Below the pieces are notes generated by a model. The model saw only the letters and a list, made by a program, of their open reading frames with translations, had not been told where the DNA came from and made no database searches. 64,000 nucleotides of DNA from Agroathelia rolfsii (taxonomy: Eukaryota > Basidiomycota > Agaricomycetes > Amylocorticiales > Amylocorticiaceae), in the NCBI GenBank assembly GCA_018343915.1, contig JABRWF010000002.1, positions 2,604,001 to 2,668,000 on the forward strand, written 5' to 3'. Shown piece by piece: positions 32,519 to 44,266 of the stretch (position 1 is the stretch's first letter; every line of letters starts with the position of its first letter). A program made the position numbers and the translations under genes.

Positions 32519-34820
32519 CTACGGCTTTTTTTCACCCTGATCTTCTGTCTTTCCTGATAGGATTGTCGTCTCCGATCTCACTTTCTTTCTACCTTCCAAG
32601 ATGTCCTTCTTCCATGAAGATGCATTCAGACTGTCATGAAGTGCGGATGGTTGAGCTTTGGAAGCTGTGTTCTTGACTTCCAGCTTTAAAGCCTTCAATA
32701 ACTTGGAAGGTGCCTTCTCAATTTTCTTCATGGTTGCAACACTGGGCAAAGCCAGGTCAATAATAAAACCCTATACTATTCAGATTACTTACCCCCATAA
32801 AGAGACTTCGGCCTTGCTGATTTCGGCACGGTGCATGTCTACTCCTCGCTTCTCCAGTACATCGATGAAAACCTTGAAGTTCTACATCGGTGAGGCGGTC
32901 AATATGAGTTTACTACGTCACAGCATAGAGATGACGGACATCAATATTTGTTCTGGAAGCATGTTCAGCTTTGATAGCATAGATGCTAGTTTTTCCAATT
33001 GAACATACCGATAGTGTCCAGAGAGTGGCGACAGTGTGTGGATGACACCTTCTTTCACAGTGATTAATCCTGCAGATGTGACGAGTCCGCCAGATAGAAA
33101 TGAGGAGTGTTGGAAAGTTCCTGTCACTAAACCAGAGTAAATTGGTAAGGCTATAGTTCGTAATGAAAGTCGACGTGCATGTCAGCACTTACATTTGATT
33201 CCAACAAAAATGTTGACTATCATTGTCGTCAGTGGTTTTTAACAGAATGCTGCTGCTGAAATCCTTACAATTTTTGTCCTGCACAATTACTGAGCATTGG
33301 AAGATTGTTTCAACGAGCTCATCACAAGTCGAAAGCTCACCGAAACATAAATCCATGTATTCTTTCGAATTGTCGTCCTAAGTAGTTTTTCCGCCACACC
33401 ATGGGAAGTGAAGTGATCTTTGAGGGTCTTGATGAAGCCTGATCTTTTGCCAGGGTGATCATCGATATAATGCATAGCAGCATTGCCCTCGGCTGAATCA
33501 AGAGATCCGGGAGAAATGGACGCTGAAGATGTACTACCGGTTTCCACCGTGTTTTGTTGATCATCGTCGCTGACAATACCTCGATCCGGACCACCATCTT
33601 TCCATTTTCCAGCAGATGTATCAACTAGGTCAAGTTTGAGCATGAGTAAGCAAACATCAATTCTGTAGGTAGACAGCTTGAACCCACCTAAGTTATGGCT
33701 CTTGGCCCATCGTAGCTTTCCTTCTTGGTCAATTTCTACAAGGTAATTCAAACCTGGACGGATGTTAGCACATTCTACCATGCTAGGAGTAGAAGATACG
33801 ACTCACGTTGCTCGGCGGAGAGATATCTGATAAATATATCAGTATGCGTTCTGAACAAGGATCAGCAAGTTATTTACGTTATTCTCTGTGACAATATTCA
33901 GATTTGGGTACTGAGCGGTTTCTATAGAAGGGGCCCACCTGCTTCTCCAATTGTTCTCTGGGGCATTCTTCAAGTGATAAATCTTTTCCACCTCCTCGAT
34001 CCAGCCTTAAGATATTGGTATTTGAAATTCTGCAAGTCAATTTTGATCGTATGTGCATCAAACATACCACCGAAAAAAGTTCTCTTCGGTATCCTCTTCA
34101 AGCCAACGACGATGATAGTACTGTGTTCCTCTGAAAAAAGGCCGAGACGCTGGACATGAAGCATGTGCCATACCTTGACTAATTGAAGATAGTTGAGTCA
34201 AGATCTTTAAGTGAAGGTGTGCGTTCACTCAACGATTGGAGCCATATCTGTGTTTTCTGAAGCGGTAGAAGATAAGATTGGCAATGTAATATTCAAAGAA
34301 GAAAAAATCTCGCACCCATCTACCAGTTCTAGCCAATGCTGTGTTTCCAAATTTTTGCTCAATCCTGTTTGATCCTGTACACCCATTGGTTTAAGGGCTG
34401 CATTGTCATCTGCAATCTGCTGTGAGAACTCAATATACAAAGCGTCGAGAATTGATTTAAGCACTTGTGAGTTGTTTCGTCATAAAAACAGCACGTCTCC
34501 AGCGCGCTTTGGCATCATTATGTCCCTCGTCTTGCGCCTTACGTACGACCTGCCATCATGTTGGTTGAGTTCTTGATCAAGATAGGATGTCCTATTGGCG
34601 TTATCACAACATTATATCGGATGTCGTTGGCAGCCTCTGACCAACGAACTTCGGGACTCATAGGGCCTGTACTATTCTCTTGTTGCAGTTTCTGTGCTGG
34701 CTCGCCGCCTAAGGCTACATCGTCTTGTGTTTTCGCATTTGAATCATTATCGTGAGTCTTTGGGTCATCCGCAGACCCCACGTCGTGTGATATATTATGA
34801 TTGATCTCTGTCGCGGACAT
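32519..34820 (-). CDS. IQM-like protein (plant/fungal calmodulin-binding-protein-like fold)
   Basis: A multi-exon gene starting MSATEINHNISHDVGSADD and ending GKTEDQGEKKP. Conserved blocks in order: SPEVRWSEAANDIRYNVV, ETQHWLELVDG, LVKVWHMLHVQRLGLF, LNYLVEIDQEGKLRWAKSHN, then TGTFQHSSFLSGGLVTSAGL, VIHTLSPLSGHYR and FKVFIDVLEKRGVDMHRAEI. The pattern HWLE...D, LxYLVxxD-G-L-WA, and F-HSSFL-GG---AG------G-----PxSGHY is that of plant IQM proteins and their fungal relatives. No IQ motif was recognised, although the N-terminal QKLQQEN region could carry one. The function in fungi is unknown to me. It lies head-to-head with NudC, 330 bp apart. Confidence 0.75.
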
Positions 34821-35150
34821 CCTAAGGCAAGTGGTTAAGCCACGCTGAGCGCAAACTGCAAGATACTGCTGTCTTACCTTACTTATACTAGTAATATTCT
34901 AAGTTTCCTATATTCAGGGTATCAAGCAAGTTGTGGTATAGCTGAAAGTCCCAACATTAATCTTTGGAAATGCATCATGCATCATCATCATCATCTTGGC
35001 TTGGCTATGAATACACGTGAATCATCACTTGTCACGCCGGACCAGTGGCACAGGATCCGACAGTCCATTCTGGAATCGTGACAATTCATCAACGTCATCA
35101 ATAATACCGCTTCGGTGCCCACAAAATAACACATCTCTTATCATCTAACC
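34821..35150. promoter_or_regulatory. Divergent promoter region, IQM-like / NudC
   Basis: 330 bp between start codons. It contains a short CATCATCATCAT run at about 34980-34995. No TATA box is obvious. It probably drives both genes. Confidence 0.45.
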
Positions 35151-36071
35151 ATGCCTATCCCTGACGAGGAATACGACAAGCTCTCCGAGGAAGAGCGCAA
35201 GGCCATAGACCAGGAAGATCGCGAGCGCGAGAGACAAGAGCAGGCCTGTATGGAGTGATTGATCAAGCATACCCTTATATGCAGATAGGTAATCATCGTG
35301 ATTTACAGCTTTGCCCTATACCTGGCGACAGGAGCTCGGTGAAGTGGACCTCGTTGTCCCTGTTCCTAAAGGAACCCGAGCACGAGATCTACAGGTTGTT
35401 ATTCAAAAGAAGAAGCTCAGCCTTGGTCTCAAGGGACAAGAGAAAATCCTCGATGGAGAGCTGTGCAAAGAGATCAAATTGGATGATAGCACCTGGACGA
35501 TAGGTCAATTATCTTTAGAGCAATTCAAAGATCCATCGCTCATATTGTCTCGAACAGAGGATCAAGAGAAAGTATACATTCATCTTGAGAAAGTTAACAA
35601 ACAACAATGGTGGGAGAACGTCCTCACCCATCACCCCAAGATTAACACGAGGAAGATCGAGCCTGAGAATAGCAAGCTGAGCGATCTCGACGGCGAGACT
35701 AGGTGAGCTCTTTCCATTCGTCTATACGGCCAATAATGCAAAAATTAACATTTGCTTCAGGGGCATGGTCGAAAAGATGATGGTACGTTTTCATCGATTA
35801 ACAAATCAACACGCTACTTACGTTCTACATTCAGTTTGACAACCAACAGAGGGTAAGCATACTCGAATATATCTGCCGAGTAGGAGATTTTTTACCAATT
35901 TATTTGTTTAGCAAATGGGTAAACCCACATCGGATGAGCTCAAAAAACAAGAGGTTCGCAAGTTTTTATTTTATTACGCCAAACAACAGATTGCTGATTA
36001 CCACCTAGACACTCAAGAAATTCATGGCCTCGCATCCAGAGATGGACTTTTCCAAAGCCAAAATTTCATAA
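35151..36071 (+). CDS. nudC: NudC, nuclear distribution protein / Hsp90 co-chaperone
   Basis: NudC is needed for dynein-dependent nuclear migration in hyphae. Its CS (p23-like) domain works with Hsp90. Six exons were resolved: 35151-35247, 35309-35702, 35761-35782 (22 nt), 35835-35852 (18 nt), 35912-35953 and 36009-36071, giving 211 residues. The start MPIPDEEYDKLSEEERKAID is charged and helical. The CS domain reads YTWRQELGEVDLVVPVPKGT, ARDLQVVIQKKKLSLGLKGQ, LDGELCKEIKLDDSTWTIG and VYIHLEKVNKQQWWENVLTH. The conserved tail GMVEKMMFDNQQRQMGKPTS is restored only by using both tiny exons. The end, KKFMASHPEMDFSKAKIS, matches the strict NudC C-terminus. It converges on ESF1 with 133 bp between stops. 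Confidence 0.95.
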
Positions 36072-36204
36072 ACATAGGTTTCGTGGGCCTTTTGGATTGT
36101 TTCGAGAAAATCATTTCAAGGCCTTATCTAGGTCACCCAATTATCTATGAGAAATATTTTTGCGTGTACAACAAAATGAAAAATCTATGAAACACCGAAT
36201 GCTA

Positions 36205-38619
36205 TCATAATTTTTGCCGTTTACCATGACCACGACCACTCATTGCTTGGCTCTTCCTCTTGACACTTTCTACCAAGCTCTGTAAATTGCGATCTTCGCC
36301 AGAATTGGACTTTGATAATTTCGATTCCTCCTGAACAGGTCGCTTTTGTTTTTGACGCTTGGATCGTTCTTCCAGGAGAGCAGCCATGCCCTTTGTTTTC
36401 TTGAACCTGTAATATCATCAGCCAACTGCCCCAGGAGAAAGGGGCTAGAGAGTCGTACTGTGGATGGCTTGGATCAATCGCGAATGTATGATCTTCATGG
36501 ATGGCTTTGAACCGGTCGTCCTTGGTGTCGATGACGAAGTCCTCCTGCAGCCCTTCACCATCACCATCACCATCACCCTGCTTCTTGCCTTTCTTGCCTT
36601 TAAGTTTCTTCTTTCCACCTTTTTCGGCCTTCAAGACTGCCTTCATGTCGAAGTGCTTCACTTGTTGCTCGGTTTGATCCGGTGCTACGAGCAACTCTAG
36701 CTCTTCCTTCGTCGAGATGACCCTCTCTTTGGGTTCCTCGCTGCGCTTTCCATTCTTTCTTCTGCTCAAAGATAGTTCGTCATTATCTTGCTCACCCTCA
36801 CTCGAGTCACTCGAGTTGTCAAAGAATTCATCCTTGGCCTTCTTGGATTCTTTGTCCGTCCCCAGTGACTCTTTTACTGCTTTGGCTTCCTCCTTCCTCT
36901 TCTTTCTCTTCTCTCGTAACTTTCTTTGGTACTTCTCCAGCGTTGTTTCGTCGTGTTCGTCATTAGTTTCCATGAGGCCTGGCGTAAATGTCACTTCCAT
37001 GTCCACATCATCCGCGTTATCGTCCTTCCCCCACCCCTCCGGCAGCTCCTCATTATTGCCACTAAGAAGTAGAGCACGCAACTTGTCCCTCGAAGAAGAG
37101 CTCTTCTTGGATGGTTTTGATTTTTGCTCCCCCTCCGATTCAGACTCGGAGCCAGAGGCAATATATGCGCGAAAATCAGCTTCCTCGATTTCTTTTTTGC
37201 TCAGAGTTCTTCGTGTTAATTTATTTCGTTCGGTGTCATCTTCGTCCCAAGTTAGTTTGACTTTTGAATGTCGGAGTGCCTGAAGAATGAAAGTAAGAAA
37301 TAGGGCATTGGGTGATGAAGAAGATGGCGGTGACAAACGTCAGTAACAAAATCAAGCCCTTTATTTGATTGACTTGTATCTTCGGTTGCCTCATCCCTGA
37401 AAAAAAGAAACTATTCCGTCACCTGCAGTTGAACCCTACATATTTTCCATAAAACTCACCGGCACTCATCATCGAAAGTCATGTCATCAGGAACGAAGCT
37501 TAGGTCAAAAACATTCGCAGACCGCTCGAGCTCAGTGCCGTCCAATTCCTCATAGATATGTGATGCCGCATCGACCGAATCCAAGGTGACGATAGCGTAG
37601 TAATATCTGTATGATACATGAGGACTGCTTACATAGAATGAATAATACAAGAGCTTGCCGTAAACGCTCCAACTGATATTTCCTGAGAGCATCTTCATCG
37701 TAGATATTCTCATCACCCACGTCGTAGACGTTCTTCTCGTTCACATCTTCTTCCAGATCGTCCTTCTTTCCGAAAATTTCTGCGGGAGGTCCCTCTTTCT
37801 CCTCCCGCGCGAGCCGTTCCTTGCCAAATTCGCTAGGGTAGATGGCCACACGCAGCACTTTCCCGCGCACGACCGAGCTGGCTTTGGAGACGGCCTGGCC
37901 GTGCTTGCCCTTTTTCTCCGTTGTTGTGTCGCGAGCAGCTGGAGGGACGTAGGGTGGTGCAGTGGGAGAGACCAGAGATGAGAATATTCGAAAGAGGTGA
38001 GCGGCACGGACATGGTCCCAGTCGAGATTGACGACCGCCAAGCGTTGTGTATGTTCAGTGTCTCCTTTGCTTTCCTCTTCCGGCTGTTCTTGTGCATAAG
38101 TAGCGGCTTGAGCGTCGAGATCCGCGAAGTTATCTTCGTCAAGGTCGATCTCAGCCTCCTCCTCGTTGAGTATGGGTTTTTTACGTGAAGAATCGCCGCC
38201 TAATGTGACAACATTATCATCTTCACCACTGTCATCGGTAACGACTTGCTCGTCTTCTTCTTCATCAGAAGACTCAAGGGTAACCTCTCCTCGAGCATAG
38301 TCTATGATAGTCTTGGGTTCCTCGGATTCATCCTCCAGTCGGTAGAAACGGCGAAGGTTATCCTGTTCATGGGTCTTTGATAGGGGCCGCCCATACTTGT
38401 CAACGAGTGCGCCTGGCCATCAGAACAGTCAATGCATGTGTGATGGAGAGGGCATAGCATCTGCAGCGATGGCATACCTTGGCCCTTTTTATTGGACTTC
38501 TTTTTACTGGTGTCGAATATGTCCTTGAAACGCTCGTCGACGACGACCTTGTTCTGCTGCCGTCTGCGTTTACGAAAGCGAGGATCAGTCTTGAGACGGG
38601 CAAATCTGGGGTCGGACAT
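36205..38619 (-). CDS. ESF1: Esf1, nucleolar pre-rRNA processing factor
   Basis: Esf1 is a nucleolar protein needed for 18S rRNA maturation. The start MSDPRFARLKTDPRFRKRRR is the family signature. Further blocks: VVVDERFKDIFDTSKK, an acidic stretch, LAVVNLDWDHVRAAHLF (RRM-like beta strand), LRVAIYPSEFGKERLAREE, a LRKYQLERLR block with YYYAIVTLDSVDAASHIYEE, ELERSANVFDLSFVPDDMTF, the FRAYIASGSESESEGEQ acidic region, FVIDTKDDRFKAIHEDHTFA, IDPSHPQY and a C-terminus rich in Lys/Arg (GRGHGKRQKL). These match yeast Esf1 and human ESF1 in order. About seven exons, with interior borders not all fixed. Extreme Lys/Glu/Asp composition is normal for nucleolar factors. Confidence 0.94.
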
Positions 38620-38988
38620 GATGATGCAAGGACAAAAAATTGGGTGCACGCGATCACGTGCATTGCGGCTGCCCTTAACGACGGGCCAATAGCGACGGGC
38701 CAATCAAAGATGGCAGAGAAGTCCATCGCTGGCCAGTATATATACCCTCGCATGTGGTATCAGTTGCCAGTCTCGTTCCCGAACCCACGTCTTTCTCTCC
38801 CCTTCAGTTAGTATCCCCGTCCCCCTCTGATGTCTTAGCCTGACTAACTCTCGTTCAACAGCTTTCTTTTTTTGTCGCTGTGCGACTTTCCTTGCTTTCA
38901 ATTTCCATTCAGCTTTTCTCTGCGTTTGGTCTACGTCGATCCAGCCACTTTCGTCTATCCATTTCGTAGCATTATTATTCAAATCACC
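38620..38988. promoter_or_regulatory. Divergent promoter region, ESF1 / repeat-peptide gene, with TATA box
   Basis: 369 bp between start codons. A strong TATA element (GTATATATACC, about 38737-38747) lies about 245 bp before the ATG of the repeat-peptide gene. After it come pyrimidine-rich stretches and two possible intron acceptors (CCCCTTCAG at about 38808 and GTTCAACAG at about 38861). A long, possibly spliced 5' leader is therefore likely. Confidence 0.55.
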
Positions 38989-39940
38989 ATGTTTTCTCGT
39001 CGTATCACAGTTTTTGCTGCTGCTGCTGCCCTTTTTGCTGGCCAGGTTCTGTCTGTGCCTTTGCCCATGCCTATGGAGGTATGTATATGCGCCGTTAGAT
39101 GATCTATACTAAAGCCATTGCTCACAAATCAACTCATAGAGAGCGGTTGAGGCCCGGGATAACCTTGATTTCATTCCCGTTCGCCGAACATTGAACTACT
39201 TTGAGGCGCGCGCCATCAACACCATCCCCGCTCAGGACCCTACCATGTCTCCAGATGGCACGATTGTTCCCTATACCAACAACCAGAAACGTGCCATTAA
39301 TAACATCCCCGCAGAGGATCCCACCATGTCGTTGGACGGCACGATCGTTCCTTATAGCAATAACCAGAAACGTGCCATCAATAACATCCCCGCAGAGGAT
39401 CCCACCATGTCGTTGGATGGCACAATTGTTCCTTACAGCAACAACCAGAAGCGCGCCATCAATACAATTCCTGCTCAGGATCCAACCATGTCTCCGGATG
39501 GCACAATTGTCCCTTATAGCAATAACCAGAAACGTGCTATCAATACAATTCCTGCCCAGGATCCTACTATGTCTCCGGACGGCACGATCGTTCCTTACAG
39601 CAACAACCAGAAGCGGGCTATCAACAACATTCCTGCCGAGAATCCTACGATGTCGCTAGATGGTACTATTGTTCCCTATAGTAATAACCAGAAGCGTGCC
39701 ATCAACACAGTTCCTGCTCAGGACCCGACCATGTCCCCTGATGGTGTCATTGTTCCGTACAGCAACAGCCAGAAGCGGGCAATTAACACAATTCCTGCCC
39801 AGGATCCAACCATGTCCCCTGATGGCACAATTGTTCCCTACAGCAACAACCAAAAGAGGGCGATCAACACCATCCCTGCTCAGGATGCTACCATGTCGTT
39901 GGACGGCACCATTGTTCCCTACAGCAACAATCAGGCTTAG
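38989..39940 (+). CDS. Secreted Kex2-type repeat peptide precursor (nine 27-residue repeats)
   Basis: Two exons (38989-39078, 39140-39940) with a phase-0 intron give 296 residues. The N-terminus is a textbook signal peptide (MFSRRITVFAAAAALFAGQV, then LSVPLP). A short pro-region of about 30 residues follows, with possible processing sites VRR and EAR. From residue 55 there are nine head-to-tail repeats, each starting AIN, with core IPAQDPTMSPDGTIVPY and ending SNNQKR. Eight end in Lys-Arg; the last ends NNQA and stop. Kex2-like protease in the Golgi would cut after each KR, and carboxypeptidase trimming would give 25-residue linear peptides. There are no cysteines in the repeats. The architecture is that of fungal KEP (Kex2-processed repeat) proteins such as Ustilago Rep1 or alpha-factor precursors. 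I do not recognise this repeat family and cannot name its function. Confidence 0.93.
39212..39937 (+). repeat. Nine tandem 81-bp coding repeats
   Basis: The unit is 81 bp (27 codons). Two sub-types alternate at the protein level: TIPAQDPTMSPDG (units 1, 4, 5, 8, and 7 with two conservative changes) and NIPAEDPTMSLDG (units 2, 3, 6 with one change). Unit 9 mixes the two (TIPAQDATMSLDG). Many differences between copies are silent third-base changes, so the peptide is better conserved than the DNA. Confidence 0.95.
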
Positions 39941-40986
39941 GGAGGGTAGGGCAAGATGAATGATGGCACTATAGTCGTGAAAACATGATTGGTCCTTTTT
40001 TTTTCTCCACTGAAAAGCGACTTGATGGTTTCCAGAAATCACATATGGCGATGTGATATGTGATGTTTCTTGATGGACTGATGGATATATTACGTCGGCC
40101 ATTTCACTCTTTTTTGCTTCATTATTTTTGTAGTAGAGCAGTATCGCTGAATGGAGTTGGAACTCTTGCATATCTTTGATTTGTACGCCATAGGAGCGTC
40201 ATTACGACTTGTGATGTTGAGAGATTCCGTCATCCCTAGGCATTGAGAGGATTTTTGTTACCAAGAATTATCAGGTACTGTGTTTTTGATGGCATCAAGC
40301 GATTTACATAAAATCTTGGTATTTTGATTGAAATGGTCAGCGTAAGGTAGTAAACCTTTTGAGAAACTGGCGACAGTTACAATGAAAGTCGTGATCAAAC
40401 ACAAGAATGATGTTAGCACCCAGAACCTCATGTGTTTGTATTTGCTAAATCCATGACACTTGACAAACCCGAACTCGTTGGGGGTCAATAAAAGATGTAA
40501 GGTCACTCTTCGCAAACTTTGAATATTATTGGATCGAATCGCCGGTACTACAACATATTATCTACGCATAGAGATAAAATTCAGTACGAAGAGGACAATC
40601 AGAACGTGATCACCTGTATGGTCCGTAGATACTACTAATATTATAGGGAGCATTCGTCCCCAAAGTTAAAGGACGCAGGGAAGGGGAGCGTTTCGAGAAA
40701 AATCTGGTCGGGGACATATCTACGTAAATCAAGAGCAAGCTCTCAAATCATACTGCAATGCGACCCAGCGATTTCCACGGCAAATACAGATGATCGTACT
40801 CATCTATACAGAGCAAGGAATTACGTGCTCACCATGAAGTAAAATCAATTTCAACAACGAAAGATTACTAGATAATTATTATTATTAACATCACGATACT
40901 CTGTTCATTCGTATGAGCTGACCAACAAAAACTGTTTATCTTTATGATCATGAGAGCATGTAAAAACGCAAAGATTGTTTGATTGA
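39941..40986. other. 3' flank of the repeat-peptide gene, no firm gene
   Basis: About 1 kb, A+T-richer than its surroundings. A minus-strand frame near 40258-40430 would encode a short peptide with a hydrophobic N-terminus (MRFWVLTSFLCLITTFIVTV), but it has no supporting features. Confidence 0.35.
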
Positions 40987-42048
40987 TTAGTTACTCAAGC
41001 TCGGGAATAGGGAGATTGGCCATCGATTGGTGGTCGTGAGAAATACAAACGCCCAATCACGGAAGACCCTCTCTGGGCCGTAGATGGAAATACCGTTGAC
41101 CTCAACAACGGTGGCATGATTGACGATTGTAGTTGCTAAGGGGACCAGACCAAGAATTGTTGGAAAGACATAACCAGGTCTTTGCGCGGTGAATGGAGGT
41201 GATTGATGTTGGCGGCATGTTGTCGCCGGCTCTCAAGGGAAAAGAGAGATTAGCCGTAAGAGCCGTAAGGGATATTGAGCATACGATTGAGCATACCATA
41301 AGGGACGATGGGAACACAGCGTCAGGCAACCAATTACAGATAGGGACATTCTTTTGCATTTTCATCCTCAAGTCATTCCTGATATGATCGGAGAGTACAA
41401 AGCTCACCATGGAAACGCGCAAAATAATTAGTCGCTTGTATGCCAGTAAACTCAGTTCTGATATAGGAGGCTGGAATCGTTATTCCTGTCAGGATGCAGG
41501 TGATGTAAGCTCTTCACAAGAATCACAACATTCAATGTACGATATATCATGCCTGAATATCATGATTCGCACGATTATATCCAAGCTATTTATTGGCAAC
41601 ATTAAGGGTTCGTTACGGTAACATGCATCATGATCATGGTTTGGATGAAATTGGGAGTGATGAGGCCGGTGTAGTGGACAATTCGCATGCGATCCGATCT
41701 GTAACAGTCATTTGTGTGTTTGTGTCTGTAGTTGCTTGACTTGGATGCATCCGACTAATAACGATAATTACCTATGACACTCACCATAAGGGGTTACCAA
41801 TGCTGTTGCCGTCCATTCCTAGCTTGATTACATGTAAGTCGGAGCCCTGTGATCGTGGGATGAATTTCTCAGTTATATTAATGATATTAATTTGGGCAGA
41901 TACATCTATCCGCGTAGGCCTCCAGTACGACACCAATGCAGGGAGGCTATCAAATCGCTAGTATCACAGACAATACCCAATGGGCGTCGGTGACACACTC
42001 GCTCACACTGCCCATCATTTGATTTGGAAAAATCAAATCCATCTCCAT
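40987..42048 (-). CDS. Possible multi-exon gene, partly reconstructed, unknown product
   Basis: This gene is visible only after splicing. A start exon (42007-42048, MEMDLIFPNQMMGS) ends at a perfect GTGAGC donor. A 49-nt intron ending in CTAG leads in phase 0 to a long open exon from 41957 (RFDSLPALVSYWRPTRIDVS, then AQINIINITEKFIPRSQGSD). Further open segments follow: RMRIVHYTGLITPNFIQTMI, then GITIPASYIRTEFTGIQATN, then CNWLPDAVFPSSLM. The last exon runs to a stop at 40987-40989, with GYVFPTILGLVPLATTIVNH, then VEVNGISIYGPERVFRDWAF and TTNRWPISLFPSLSN. The middle joins are not resolved, and chance open frames could imitate some of this. I recognise no family. Confidence is low but above noise because several splice phases agree. 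Confidence 0.28.
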
Positions 42049-42328
42049 GTTTCTACCTACTAACTAGAGCGTCCTGTTTCCTGTTCATCAGCATCAATTT
42101 GTTCATCAAAACATGTCCTGGCCAGGTTCGACAGACACTTCAAAAGAGCCAAAAAGGGCCAGGTCCGATGACGACTATTCGTTCTCTAACTGTCAATCCC
42201 CCACATTTGTCTTGACGTCTGTACAATAACCAACTTGTCAGCGTCGTCCAACGGGCAATTGGTTTTATATTACCTACTCTTATCCATCTCCCCGGAGGCA
42301 GCGAAATACTAGTAACTAGCTAACCATC

Positions 42329-43821
<1,493 letters not shown>

Positions 43822-44266
43822 TTTTTGTTATATCATTATTGGATTCAACTTGGTCCACCTATTTATTATTTTACGATTTGTCCCTTCTTTCTTTTATTTC
43901 TACTCAATCGTATATGCCCAAGCACGCAACCCTGTAACTATGTATTTTATCCTCATGTTTCCCTGGAAATCCAAAATCCAAAATATGTGTCAAATTGAAA
44001 GAAAAAGTGACCAAACTAAACCGCAAGAAGGTAGGTACTGTAAAGGCGTTCTTAATAATATACAAGAGGTTGTGCTTAAGGAACTGTTCAAAAGATACAA
44101 ACAAATCCATATGGAGAGGAGGGAGGAGGAAAGCCCAAGGGGTGAAGAAGAATGCTGAAATTACGGAATAAGTCAACGGAGGGGTGGCGCAATCAATGGT
44201 TGAAGACTTCAAGAGAAAATGCAGATATCTGAGAGGTATCACATGGTATGATGGATAAAAATGCTG
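43822..44266. other. Convergent 3' flanks, no gene seen
   Basis: 445 bp between the MAP kinase stop and the SAP-protein stop. It is A+T-rich, and the open frames are short and featureless. Confidence 0.4.

Noticed and set aside
39656..40171. Minus-strand open frame across the peptide repeats
   Set aside because: It is the antisense shadow of the tandem repeats and their 3' flank.
40258..40515. Short minus-strand frame with a hydrophobic N-terminus, possible small secreted peptide
   Set aside because: The mature part would be about 35 residues with one cysteine and no repeat or motif. Such frames arise by chance in A+T-rich DNA.
39941..42328. Considered whether genes around the peptide precursor form a RiPP (UstY-type) cluster
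   Set aside because: No DUF3328/UstY oxidase, tyrosinase, methyltransferase or transporter gene lies nearby. Neighbours are ESF1 and a MAP kinase.
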